From JAMQKA01 sp031569985 (GTDB taxonomy: Bacteria > Bacteroidota > Rhodothermia > Balneolales > Balneolaceae): 64,000 nucleotides of DNA. The position numbers were made by a program, and so were the translations under genes. The DNA is taken from the NCBI RefSeq assembly GCF_031569985.1, contig NZ_JAMQKA010000012.1, forward strand, positions 62,001-126,000. The letters are read 5' to 3'. Below the pieces are notes generated by a model. That model ran no database searches. It was not told where the DNA came from and saw only the letters and a program-made list of their open reading frames with translations. Of this stretch, positions 18,292 through 27,094 are shown piece after piece; position 1 is the stretch's first letter, and every line of letters begins with the position of its first letter.

Positions 18292-19593
18292 ATGGTCCGA
18301 AAAAAAGTCATATCGTTATTTATAAGTATGGGGCTTTCCCTCATGTTCTTGCTCATGGTCAATACGCAGCTGACTAATGCCCAACCCACCTTTAGCGGTT
18401 TCCTACAGTTGGACAAGCGGTTTGTGACGGGCGGAGATAGCACCTATATCGATAATTTCTATAATCAATTCCGGCTGGAAATGAGTGCCCCGGCAGGATC
18501 CCGGTTGTATATATTCACCAGCATGGACCTTCGGTTTTACGATTTCCCTGATCCACAATCATTGAGTGACTTGGAACGCTTGGAATCCGAATTTCCCCAT
18601 GAGCTTTCGGTGTGGGAGGCTTTTATCGATGTCTATGGATTCCTATTTGATGATTTGGACATCCGCGTTGGAAAACAGCGCATTGCCTGGGGACGGGCCG
18701 ACAAGCTGAATCCCACCGACAACCTGAACCCCAATGATTTTTCCGATTTTGTTAACTTTACTGAGATGGCTCCTTCTTGGGCGTTCAAGGGGACCTGGTA
18801 TTTTGATGACAGCCGGTTAACGGGAGTATGGTTGCCGGGCATTACCCCGGTTCTACTTCCCCGGAATGGGTCTACCTTATTTCTGGGTGATTTGGGTGCA
18901 TTCAATGACGAATTGAACCTTCCCGACCGGACGTCTGCAAACAGCATGTTTGCCTTTCGCTGGGATGGCAGCATCGATAAATGGGATTATTCCATTAGTT
19001 ACTTTAATGGCTATGATGATATCCCTATAGCAACAAGCTTGACTATCTTTCCGCCACTACAGCCCCAAATAGAGATGGAATTCCCTAGGATGCAGGTTAT
19101 TGGAGCTGATGTTGTGACTGAGCTTTCGGGAATAGGAATATGGGGAGAGGCTGGTCTGTTCTTACCTGAAAAGGTGGAGTTGATTTCAGATGTAAATGGT
19201 TTTTCAAGCCGGGAAATCCAATTGGAAGATGACCCCTATCTGAAATTTACGATTGGTGGTGATTATACTTTCACAAATGGTATCTACCTGAATACCCAGT
19301 GGATGCATGGATTTTTCACCGATCGGGGGACAGAAAATTTGAACGACTATTTTGTAATACGACTTGAGCAGGACTTTTTTAATGAAGATGTGTTAGTTGC
19401 TTTGAATAATACCCTGGAAGTCAACGATTGGGAACAACTGGGGTACGGACTTTCGTCGGAGCTTACCTACCAGGCCATCGACAATTTAGAAGCCGGATTA
19501 GGTGCATTCCTGATATGGGGAGAAGAAGGAACCCTTTTTAACAGCTGGGAAGAGTTGGATCAAGTTTTTGTAAGGTTTCGGGTAGACTTTTAA
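18292..19593 (+). CDS. DUF1302-like outer-membrane beta-barrel
   Basis: 433 residues with a signal peptide ending near TNA-QPTF, then alternating strands and a terminal Phe (VFVRFRVDF) as in outer-membrane barrels. The motif VGKQRIAWGRADKLNPTDNLNPNDF is characteristic of DUF1302 and alginate-export-like barrels. It begins 6 bp after the LolA-like gene and completes the RND/LolA-like/barrel triad. Its stop overlaps by four bases that of the convergent patatin gene. Confidence 0.8.
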   Translation: MVRKKVISLFISMGLSLMFLLMVNTQLTNAQPTFSGFLQLDKRFVTGGDSTYIDNFYNQFRLEMSAPAGSRLYIFTSMDLRFYDFPDPQSLSDLERLESEFPHELSVWEAFIDVYGFLFDDLDIRVGKQRIAWGRADKLNPTDNLNPNDFSDFVNFTEMAPSWAFKGTWYFDDSRLTGVWLPGITPVLLPRNGSTLFLGDLGAFNDELNLPDRTSANSMFAFRWDGSIDKWDYSISYFNGYDDIPIATSLTIFPPLQPQIEMEFPRMQVIGADVVTELSGIGIWGEAGLFLPEKVELISDVNGFSSREIQLEDDPYLKFTIGGDYTFTNGIYLNTQWMHGFFTDRGTENLNDYFVIRLEQDFFNEDVLVALNNTLEVNDWEQLGYGLSSELTYQAIDNLEAGLGAFLIWGEEGTLFNSWEELDQVFVRFRVDF

Positions 19594-20453
19594 GAGCGGT
19601 CAATTGGCAGAGGAACGCATCCATATCCTTGCTCCAGGGCTCGTTTGGAAAATTGGTATGCTTCTTCAATGATCATTTCAGTCTTGCTGAAATCCAGCAC
19701 GCTCGTGAGACGGGTATTAATACAGAGATCCAATAGGTACAGCTCTGTATTGGCAGCAATTTTTTGAATATCATTTCTCAATTTTTCGTGTTGACTGACT
19801 TGGGCAGTACGAATAATCATATTAAACAGTCCATTTACCGTGTTTTTAAACTGGTGCCTGCAATTGCTCAACATGCAATAAATGGCATCTGCTCCCAGCT
19901 CGTAAGCTTTGTCTATAGGGATATTGTTGGTGATCCCTCCATCAACCAGTTGATTGCCATTTATAATTTGCGGAGGAAAATATACCGGAAGGGCACAACT
20001 TGCTAACAGGGCAGGTAGTAATTCACCGTTATCAATATAGGTGGAACCAGCTTTTTGAAGGTCGGTTGCTACTACCGTCAGCGGGATATCGAGTTCTTCA
20101 AAAGTATCGACTGGTAGATTCCTTTTTAGGAAATGTTTTATACCTGTGGGTTTGAACAAACTAGAAGCATTGCCCCATTTCCATAGAAGCTCCGGGTTGA
20201 ACCGGTAAAGTTTCTGTTCTGAAATTCCTTTCCATAGTTCTTTTAATTGACTTATATCTAGTCCAGAGGCAATGAAAGCCCCGTTAATAGCCCCAATTGA
20301 AGTGCCAATAATATAATCCGGCTTTACCCCCTGCTCCACCATAGCTTGATAGAAACCAATTTCGGCAGCGCCTTGGGCCCCACCTCCGCAGAGAACAAGT
20401 GCCGTTTTATTAGACTCAGCATGCATATTATTGGTTGCCTTGTTCTTGTACAT
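19590..20453 (-). CDS. Patatin-like phospholipase (RssA/NTE type)
   Basis: Ser/Asp-dyad lipid hydrolase. The oxyanion loop GGGAQGAAEIG, the nucleophile elbow GTSIGAING and the catalytic Asp in DGGITNNIP are all present. 287 residues fits soluble bacterial patatins of the RssA group. It overlaps the cytochrome c lipoprotein gene by 26 bp if the ATG at 20453 is used, or follows it directly if the ATG at 20426 is used, so the two are probably cotranscribed. Membrane lipid turnover is the likely role. Confidence 0.88.
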   Translation of the reverse strand: MYKNKATNNMHAESNKTALVLCGGGAQGAAEIGFYQAMVEQGVKPDYIIGTSIGAINGAFIASGLDISQLKELWKGISEQKLYRFNPELLWKWGNASSLFKPTGIKHFLKRNLPVDTFEELDIPLTVVATDLQKAGSTYIDNGELLPALLASCALPVYFPPQIINGNQLVDGGITNNIPIDKAYELGADAIYCMLSNCRHQFKNTVNGLFNMIIRTAQVSQHEKLRNDIQKIAANTELYLLDLCINTRLTSVLDFSKTEMIIEEAYQFSKRALEQGYGCVPLPIDRS

Positions 20454-21348
20454 TCAACTCTTCTGCATTCCAAGGAGTAGCTCGGTCGCTGTAGGTATTG
20501 CTAATTCGGATGATGTCTTCTTGGGAAATATTCGAATGATTACCTACGCTTTCATCCCTTAGATAATTCAAAATAGCAGCCATTTCCGCTGCACTGAGCC
20601 GTGCTTTAAAAGAAGGCATGCTGCCCTGATAAGATTGTCCGTTGACTTCGATTTCCCCCGAAAGCCCATGAAGCAGAATGCGAATTGGAACAGATTTATC
20701 GCTGGTAATCCACTCAGAATCGACCAGTGGTGGAAAAACGCCTGAAACGCCTTCCCCATTACCGCCATGACAGGAGGAACAGTTTTGAGAATATAGGTTT
20801 TCACCATTTAATAAGGCCGGATCCCCTTCCTCATTGAAAGGTGTCTCGCTAGGCTCATCCAGTCCGGGAACCATCTTTCTCATATTTCCATACTCTTCAG
20901 AGAGGCGGCGGTTCATTCTGGCCATATTTTGTTGCCCCATTCGTTGGTGCATTCGGGCCATCTGATCGTGCATGCCCATCATCTGGTCATACCACTCACC
21001 GGTCATATGACCCTGCATGTGCATGCCCATGCCTTGCCCCATCATCTTATCGCCCTGCATATGACGTCCCATGTTGCCAGTCATCATTTGGCGGTGGCTG
21101 ACATCCATGTTGCCGTGCATCTTCTGCATCTGGCTGTAAAGTGATTGTAAGTCCGAAGGCAGCGTGTCCATTGCGCCTTCATAATTTGTCAACAGCTTTT
21201 TGTAATTAGATTGCAGAGAATCATAGGCGGTTTCTAATTCCTCCCGTTGTTCCTCACTCATGTAGCCAGAGCCTCCCATTTGACATGAGGATAGAAAAAC
21301 GAGGAGTCCTACTATTACCAGATAAAATCCAACGTCTTTTTTATTCAT
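20428..21348 (-). CDS. Met/His-rich lipoprotein with C-terminal cytochrome c domain
   Basis: 306 residues. The signal sequence has a lipobox (LLVFLSSC, Cys22). Residues about 25-165 are helical and unusually rich in Met, His and Gln (MGQGMGMHMQGHMTGEWYDQ), suggesting copper binding or a coiled heavy-metal sensor-like segment. From about residue 178 comes a class I cytochrome c: the haem motif CSSCH, the later Met-ligand region GSMPSFKARLSAAEMAAILNYL. It probably carries electrons in the periplasm. The upstream gap of 55 bp holds no direct-repeat promoter, so it may be read from the long operon above it. Confidence 0.82.
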   Translation of the reverse strand: MNKKDVGFYLVIVGLLVFLSSCQMGGSGYMSEEQREELETAYDSLQSNYKKLLTNYEGAMDTLPSDLQSLYSQMQKMHGNMDVSHRQMMTGNMGRHMQGDKMMGQGMGMHMQGHMTGEWYDQMMGMHDQMARMHQRMGQQNMARMNRRLSEEYGNMRKMVPGLDEPSETPFNEEGDPALLNGENLYSQNCSSCHGGNGEGVSGVFPPLVDSEWITSDKSVPIRILLHGLSGEIEVNGQSYQGSMPSFKARLSAAEMAAILNYLRDESVGNHSNISQEDIIRISNTYSDRATPWNAEELNVQEQGNQ

Positions 21349-21403
21349 CTTAACTCTCTTCTCAAGTTAAAGTTAATTCATGATAAACTTCTTTTAATAG
21401 GAT

Positions 21404-22954
21404 TCATAACCATCCGTTTCTAAATCCTGCTTTTTTTAATCCATTCACAAGATGCCTGGATCCACGAATAAGCTTCCAGATCAATCCGGTCCTATAATTT
21501 TCGATCATCAAGACAACCGGCCCAAGATTGATACCATAATGATAAGAAGACGTCCACCCATCCCGGTTTTTTTGGTTATTGGGATAGGTAAGATTGAAAC
21601 TACATCTCAGGCAATATTTCCCGGTGATCTGGGGATACACGTCTTGGAAATTTTGGATGGTTGGCAAGACAATTTCCGGGGCGAAGGGTAGCGAAGCGAC
21701 TACAGCCCACGGGGCAATCGTGCCATCATCGGGTCCGTAGGGTGCGCCACGGGCGATATAGCCAAAGAAGGAACGTTCAATGCCGTTGACTTTTTTTGTG
21801 GTCCAACCCGGGCCGTCGCTGGCTGTTATTCCCCAGAAATTTTCGCCGTAGCCTTTAAAGTCTAATGGATTTCGTATGGCGTAATCATGCTGGACATAGG
21901 TAGCCCGGCGGCTATTTTCAAAATAGTCGATTCCCTTTTCTCGCATAAAAGCATCCTGGATCCCTCGAAAATCGATCCAGATGTGGGAATATTGGTGGAT
22001 AAACAGCGGTCCGCCGTAGATGAATTCATGGCCATATATCTTTTTCCATTCATAGGAAGAAGTCCAGGCTTTGTAGCTTTCCTTCGGCAACGGTTGGGAC
22101 GGAGAGCCAAGAGCAAGGAAGTACAGGAGCCCAGCCTCGTCATATCCTTCCCACCGATATGGCAGAAAGCCGTCCTCTGGTGTCCACCCGTGGGTGATTG
22201 TGGCCTTACCGTTGCAGGCCCATTTCCAATCGACACGGCGGTAAATGTCATCGGCCAGATTACGTATTTCCTGTTCCTGTTTGGTATCGCGGTCAAAAAA
22301 AGCGGCAGCCAGAAGCATGCCAGCCAGCAGAATACCGGTATCGATCGTCGACAATTCGCACTTACCGGCACGTTTCCCAGTCTTCATATCCAGAAAATGA
22401 TAATAGAAGCCTTTGTGTCCGGTAGCATTTGGAGCGGGACTTTGCTCGCTGGTCCAAAAGAAGCGCAGGGTGGATAAGGTACGTTGAATTGCTTCTCTTC
22501 GTGATATCCAGTCGCGTTCGACTCCCACCACATAGGCTCCTAATGCAAAACCGACCGATGCTATACTGGCAGGCGCGCCCAACTGTGAATTGTCTGCTAC
22601 CAGCCCGTTATTTGGATTGGTTTCATGCAAGAAATAATCAAAAGCGTGGCGTTGCAACCTATTCAGTCTTTCACTATTAAAGTCGGAAGGTGGTTCGTGT
22701 TCTGTTGGTATCTTATCGAATCGAATATTTTCTGATTTTTTTGGTAGCTGGCGAAATGCTTCTTCTGTTATCCTTTGGGTAGAAATACCATCATAGAGTT
22801 TATCCTCTATAGCCTTAATTACCTGGTCAATCACTTTGGAATCAGCACCGGTAGCAACCAGCATACGGCGAAGCTTGGCCTTATTGAAAGGTTCTCTGTC
22901 TCCGGAGGCTTTGGTAACGTTGATAGTTTTCATAACGCTAATAGATGTTATCAT
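21404..22954 (-). CDS. ATP-cone domain fused to a glucoamylase-like (GH/PF10091-type) enzyme
   Basis: 516 residues. Residues about 8-72 form an ATP-cone (INVTKASGDREPFNKAKLRRMLVATGAD ... YDGISTQRITEEAFRQL, here split by a gap), the allosteric nucleotide-binding module of ribonucleotide reductases and NrdR. Residues from about 95 match the glucoamylase-like (glycoamylase) family: RLQRHAFDYFLHETNPNNGLV, ASIASVGFALGAYVVG, TIDTGILLAGMLLAA, GYDEAGLLYFLALGSP, ENFWGITASDGPG. The pairing is unexpected and could make carbohydrate cleavage nucleotide-responsive. It is the last gene of the 27942-21404 operon, 11 bp after the glutaredoxin-like gene. Both domains are seen; the regulatory link is inferred. 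Confidence 0.8.
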   Translation of the reverse strand: MITSISVMKTINVTKASGDREPFNKAKLRRMLVATGADSKVIDQVIKAIEDKLYDGISTQRITEEAFRQLPKKSENIRFDKIPTEHEPPSDFNSERLNRLQRHAFDYFLHETNPNNGLVADNSQLGAPASIASVGFALGAYVVGVERDWISRREAIQRTLSTLRFFWTSEQSPAPNATGHKGFYYHFLDMKTGKRAGKCELSTIDTGILLAGMLLAAAFFDRDTKQEQEIRNLADDIYRRVDWKWACNGKATITHGWTPEDGFLPYRWEGYDEAGLLYFLALGSPSQPLPKESYKAWTSSYEWKKIYGHEFIYGGPLFIHQYSHIWIDFRGIQDAFMREKGIDYFENSRRATYVQHDYAIRNPLDFKGYGENFWGITASDGPGWTTKKVNGIERSFFGYIARGAPYGPDDGTIAPWAVVASLPFAPEIVLPTIQNFQDVYPQITGKYCLRCSFNLTYPNNQKNRDGWTSSYHYGINLGPVVLMIENYRTGLIWKLIRGSRHLVNGLKKAGFRNGWL

Positions 22955-22965
22955 GCTTCAGTCGT

Positions 22966-23304
22966 TTAGGTACCATAGAACTTCTTGTCAAATTGCTGTT
23001 TCCATCCATTCAAGTCTAGTATGTCTGCAACAGTTGAAATAGGCGGTTTTTCATAATAGGTGTCATCAATTGCAAGTACCGGCAAAATTAGCGGATTGCC
23101 CAATACCGATACCAGCTGCTTAGCTTTTTCCGTATCGAACCGCAGGTCAATGAAGGTAAATGACCTCTGCTTCTCCCGCAGTAGATGAACCAGCTCGCGT
23201 AGGTAGTCGCACCACTCCTTGCAGTAAATGATTATCGTTGAATTTTCTTCGGGTTCCTTGCTAATCTCCATGGTTTTTTCCTCGTTGTTCAGTTTCATAT
23301 TCAT
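22966..23304 (-). CDS. Glutaredoxin-like protein with single active-site Cys
   Basis: 112 residues. The segment TIIIYCKEWCDYLRELVHLL matches the first strand and helix of a glutaredoxin fold, followed by FIDLRFDTEKAKQLV and a conserved cis-Pro region (LPVLAIDD). Where dithiol glutaredoxins have CxxC, this protein has CDYL, so only a monothiol mechanism is possible; an additional Cys precedes it (YCKEWC). Located between prs and the ATP-cone/glucoamylase gene with gaps of 6 and 11 bp. Confidence 0.65.
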   Translation of the reverse strand: MNMKLNNEEKTMEISKEPEENSTIIIYCKEWCDYLRELVHLLREKQRSFTFIDLRFDTEKAKQLVSVLGNPLILPVLAIDDTYYEKPPISTVADILDLNGWKQQFDKKFYGT

Positions 23305-23310
23305 CTTTTT

Positions 23311-24201
23311 TTAGTAAAAATTCGTGTTTTGAATAAAATCCACATAGAGCTTCTCAAGCCCTATTTGGTTAGAGGGATGAGGAATGGTATTGCAGGTTAC
23401 AATTTGTTTAGTCCCTGCATCCTGTAGTTCGTTGTAAGCATCACCGGCAAATACCGCATGAACGCCGATACAAACGGGAGCCTTCATCCCGGCCCGTTCC
23501 AGATGGCCAACCGTCTCAATCATGGTACGGGCAGTGGAAATAATGTCATCCACCAAAACGGGCGTATGATCCTTGTATGTTTCAACCCGTGGTACCGAGA
23601 CTTCCACATCGCGGTCGCCGCGGCGGGTTTTCTCCAGGATAATGAACGGGGCGCCTGCATCTCGGGCTACCTCTGCCACCCACTGCTCACTTTCACTGTC
23701 CGGACCGATTAGCACCGGTTGATCCACGTTATTTTTAATCCAGTTTGATATATGGGCTGCGGCATGGACAACTTCTGTGGGTATGGAATAAATTTCTGCC
23801 AGTGAACTGCGGCGGTGCAGGTGCGGATCCACTGTTATAAGCGAATGGGCAAACTGCGAAACCAGGGCCGCAAAATATTTCGAGGTGACGCCTTCTCCGG
23901 GCTTGAACTGCTTGTCCTGACGCATGTACGCCAGGTATGGGGCCACCAGGCAAGTACACCGTCCGCCCAGGTTTTTGATGGTTTGAGACAAGAAATACAG
24001 GGGGAGCAGTTTACTGTCGGGACGATCCAGGCTGCAGACCAAGATGCACCTCCTGTTTTTCACATCCGATGCGACCCGGATATAGGTTTCACCGTCGGGA
24101 AAAGAACGGATCTCAGCCTGTCCGATTTCGGCATCAACCGATTTTACTAGCGACTTCGCCAGTGTTTCATTTCCGGGCAGTGCAAAAATAAGGGATTTCA
24201 T
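23311..24201 (-). CDS. prs: Ribose-phosphate pyrophosphokinase (PRPP synthetase), short form
   Basis: Makes PRPP from ribose-5-phosphate and ATP. Two phosphoribosyltransferase-type halves are present, with the ribose-5-phosphate/Mg region VDPHLHR, the catalytic flexible-loop region (ILEKTRRGDRDVEV) and the PRPP loop VLVDDIISTARTMIE. At 296 residues it is shorter than housekeeping bacterial Prs and closer to the archaeal-size form. The start overlaps the end of the phosphorylase gene by 4 bp (ATGA type), so translation is coupled. It is probably a second, specialised copy working with the AMP/thymidine phosphorylase. Confidence 0.92.
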   Translation of the reverse strand: MKSLIFALPGNETLAKSLVKSVDAEIGQAEIRSFPDGETYIRVASDVKNRRCILVCSLDRPDSKLLPLYFLSQTIKNLGGRCTCLVAPYLAYMRQDKQFKPGEGVTSKYFAALVSQFAHSLITVDPHLHRRSSLAEIYSIPTEVVHAAAHISNWIKNNVDQPVLIGPDSESEQWVAEVARDAGAPFIILEKTRRGDRDVEVSVPRVETYKDHTPVLVDDIISTARTMIETVGHLERAGMKAPVCIGVHAVFAGDAYNELQDAGTKQIVTCNTIPHPSNQIGLEKLYVDFIQNTNFY

Positions 24202-25703
24202 GATGTGATCTCCAGGATATTTGATTGCGATTGAACATACTCCAGGGCATATTTGAGGGTGCCGCGGGCTTCTGCGTGGATGGTTATCAGTGGCTGGCCT
24301 GTTTCGATCCTGGTATCAAGGACCGTATGAAGCGTCAGCCCGGCCGTGGCATCGTGTGGCGCCCCGGCCAGTTTGGCTATTTTTGCCAGCCGGCGATTAT
24401 CAATGGCTGAAACCGTTCCAGGGTGTTCTGCTGTGATTTCATGCGTAAAGGGGGCTGTTTCTGGTTCTCGATAACCACCCTGAGCTTCACAGATGGCATG
24501 AAACTTTTCCCACGCTTTTCCACTGATCAGGATGGATTCAGCTCTGCTTTCGCCTTCGCCGTGCGTAGCAAGCCCGGCAATTTCCAGCAGGCTTCCCGCC
24601 AGCAACAGGGCTCGCTGCTTTAAATCTTCGGGTGCATTCTGGCTGTTCTGCAATACCGCCAGAACATCCCGTGCCTCCAGCGCCGGACCGATACCGCGAC
24701 CCACAGGCTGGGCACCTTCGGTTTGGATAACTTCAACGGTCAGGCCGATGGCTGATCCTACCGAAGAGAAGTACCCGCTTAGTTGTTGTGCCGCTTCAGA
24801 AGTTCTCACCTTAGCGGTAGGTCCAACCGGGATGTCGATGATCACATGGGTGGAACCTGCTGCCGCTTTTTTTGACAGTACGGAGGCAATCATCTGTCCC
24901 TCGCTGTCGATATCCAGCGCCCGTTCCACCCCGATCAGAATGTCATCAGCCGGACTCAGCCTAACAGCCCCGCCCCAAACCACACAGCCGCCTTCCTGTT
25001 CCACCACTTTTCTTATTTGATTGATAGAAAGATCGACCGGCGCCATGGTTTCCATGGTGTCGGCCGTTCCCGCCGGAGAAGTAATAGCCCGTGAAGAGGT
25101 TTTCGGAATAGTAAGTCCAGCCGCCGCTGAAATGGCTACTATAATGGGCGTAGTACGATTGCCCGGCAAACCACCCACGCAGTGCTTGTCGGCAATAATG
25201 TCGCGGGTCCAAGTAAGCTGTGATCCGGCCTTGATCATGGCCCGGGAAAGAGAAATGATTTCATTCAACTTTAGCCGGTCTCCGGCGCAGGCGGTAACGA
25301 AAGCGGCAAGTTCAGCCGTCGAATATTTGTGGTTGGCAATATCCGAGATGATATGCTCATAGGCTTCCAGCCCGAGCGTTTGACCATAAATTTTGGCCCG
25401 TACCTTACTCATGGACCCGGCGGGCTGCAGGTGAGCAAAATGGATTTGGTCTCCTTCCTGGGCATCAAGTTTGTCCCAGGCGCTTATTGACAGGCTTGCT
25501 TCGTTATGGCCAAGCAGATCAGAATCAATAACGTTGAGTGTAGCTATAATGGTGTTGCCCCTAACGGTCACCATCAGCCGGGTCAGGGCTGAGAATCCTT
25601 CGGAGACACACACCGGGCAATCCGACCGCATATATACCACAAACTCCTTCTGGGTATCGATGCCCAGCCATTTTAAGTTGAGTGTCGTTGAAGCTTCTTC
25701 CAT
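24198..25703 (-). CDS. Archaeal-type AMP phosphorylase/thymidine phosphorylase family protein
   Basis: 501 residues, the length and layout of the long archaeal-type family, with an N-terminal extension of about 85 residues before the DeoA/TrpD2 fold. Signatures: SLSRAMIKAGSQLTW, ADKHCVGGLPGNRTTPII, TSSRAITSPAGTADTMETM. Archaeal members phosphorolyse AMP to adenine and ribose-1,5-bisphosphate; bacterial homologues are usually labelled thymidine phosphorylase. The tight coupling to prs favours a nucleoside-monophosphate or ribose-phosphate role. No ribose-1,5-bisphosphate isomerase or Rubisco is in the window, so the classical archaeal AMP pathway is not shown. Confidence 0.85.
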   Translation of the reverse strand: MEEASTTLNLKWLGIDTQKEFVVYMRSDCPVCVSEGFSALTRLMVTVRGNTIIATLNVIDSDLLGHNEASLSISAWDKLDAQEGDQIHFAHLQPAGSMSKVRAKIYGQTLGLEAYEHIISDIANHKYSTAELAAFVTACAGDRLKLNEIISLSRAMIKAGSQLTWTRDIIADKHCVGGLPGNRTTPIIVAISAAAGLTIPKTSSRAITSPAGTADTMETMAPVDLSINQIRKVVEQEGGCVVWGGAVRLSPADDILIGVERALDIDSEGQMIASVLSKKAAAGSTHVIIDIPVGPTAKVRTSEAAQQLSGYFSSVGSAIGLTVEVIQTEGAQPVGRGIGPALEARDVLAVLQNSQNAPEDLKQRALLLAGSLLEIAGLATHGEGESRAESILISGKAWEKFHAICEAQGGYREPETAPFTHEITAEHPGTVSAIDNRRLAKIAKLAGAPHDATAGLTLHTVLDTRIETGQPLITIHAEARGTLKYALEYVQSQSNILEITS

Positions 25704-25717
25704 AACGGATAACCTCT

Positions 25718-27094
25718 TTAAAGATTTAGTTCTTTAATGTCATATAGCTCCGGTATCTCCGCCTTCCAGCCAAAAAGATCGTTCAGTTTTACCCGCAGGA
25801 TATCCGAAGCTTGGGGTTCGCCGTGAACGATGTACACCTTTTCCGGGGCTTCGGTGATATCGCCGGCCCAGTCCAGCAGTTCACGCTGGTCGGCATGACC
25901 AGACAACCCTTGCAGGTACTCGACGCGTGCCCGTGCCGGATAATATTTTCCGTAAAATTTTAATTCTCCAGCTCCCTCAAGTAGCTGTCGCCCGCGGGTG
26001 CCTTCGGCCTGGTAACCCGCCAGCATCACGGTGGTTTCGGGCCGGCCTATATACTGCTGCAGGTAGGTGAGCACCCGTCCGCCGGTGACCATGCCGCTGC
26101 CGGCAATTATAATTTTGGGCTGTGGGTCATCAATGATGTCCCAGGTTTCTTTGAAGGACTGAACCAAGCGAATTCTGCGGCACATCTCCGTGCACTCTTG
26201 CGGGCTCAGAGTGTGCCATTGGGCATGCTTGTGGAACAGTTCCAGCACGCTGGCGCCCATTGGGCTGTCCATAATGACCGGCAGAGACGAAGGGAGCTTG
26301 TTAGAACGGTCCAGCTGCCAAAGCAGGTACATCAGCAGTTGCGTGCGCTCCACGGCAAAACTGGGGATGATGAGCGTACCGCCCTTTGCGGCCGTCTGTT
26401 GAACGATGCGCTGAAGCTTGACTTCTACATCTTCAACCGGATGGAAGCGATCACCATAGGTGCTTTCGATCAGCAGCACATCTGCTTTTTGTGGCTTTTG
26501 GGGCGCTTTCAACAGCGGATCAAGTATCCGGCCTACGTCCCCGGAAAAAACGAAGCGCTTGCCATGGGCTTCGATTTCAATAAAGGTAGCCCCCAAAATG
26601 TGACCGTTATATTGAAACCGGACGCTGATATTGTTATCAATGGCTATCCATTTCCCATCTTGTTGATCTTCAAAAAGAGGGAGTGTACGGTCCACATCAT
26701 CGGTATCATACAAGGGTACGGCAGGATCATGTTTAGTAAAACCTTTTTCATTAGCCCTTCCGGCATCTTCCTCCTGGATTTTCGCGCTGTCGCGGAGGAT
26801 GATTTCGGCGATGTCCAGCGTGGGAGCCGTGCCCCGGATCGGGCCGTTGTATCCCATCTTTACCAAGCGCGGCAAAAAGCCGGTATGGTCCATGTGTCCG
26901 TGGGTCAGCAATACGAAATCAATCCGGGAGACATCGAACGGGAGCTGTTGCCAGTTAAGCTGACGCAGTTTTTTGACGCCCTGGAACATGCCGCAATCCA
27001 CCAGTATGGTTTTACCCGGAAGCTCTACCAGGTATTTGGAGCCGGTTACGGTTCCGGCCGCTCCGAGGAAGTGTATGTTTGCTGAGCGTCTCAT
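25718..27094 (-). CDS. MBL-fold beta-CASP ribonuclease-like metallohydrolase
   Basis: 458 residues. The metallo-beta-lactamase zinc motif THGHMDHTG (residues about 64-72), FSGDVGR and the C-terminal GYQAEGTRGRQLL plus LSGHADQRELLDW assign it to the beta-CASP/RMMBL subfamily of RNA-processing nucleases (CPSF/YpoA-type). Likely an exo- or endoribonuclease. It overlaps the ATP-cone/Mrr-like gene by 4 bp and is followed 14 bp later by the phosphorylase gene, so RNA decay to nucleotides and phosphorolysis may be linked. Substrate is not known. Confidence 0.88.
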   Translation of the reverse strand: MRRSANIHFLGAAGTVTGSKYLVELPGKTILVDCGMFQGVKKLRQLNWQQLPFDVSRIDFVLLTHGHMDHTGFLPRLVKMGYNGPIRGTAPTLDIAEIILRDSAKIQEEDAGRANEKGFTKHDPAVPLYDTDDVDRTLPLFEDQQDGKWIAIDNNISVRFQYNGHILGATFIEIEAHGKRFVFSGDVGRILDPLLKAPQKPQKADVLLIESTYGDRFHPVEDVEVKLQRIVQQTAAKGGTLIIPSFAVERTQLLMYLLWQLDRSNKLPSSLPVIMDSPMGASVLELFHKHAQWHTLSPQECTEMCRRIRLVQSFKETWDIIDDPQPKIIIAGSGMVTGGRVLTYLQQYIGRPETTVMLAGYQAEGTRGRQLLEGAGELKFYGKYYPARARVEYLQGLSGHADQRELLDWAGDITEAPEKVYIVHGEPQASDILRVKLNDLFGWKAEIPELYDIKELNL

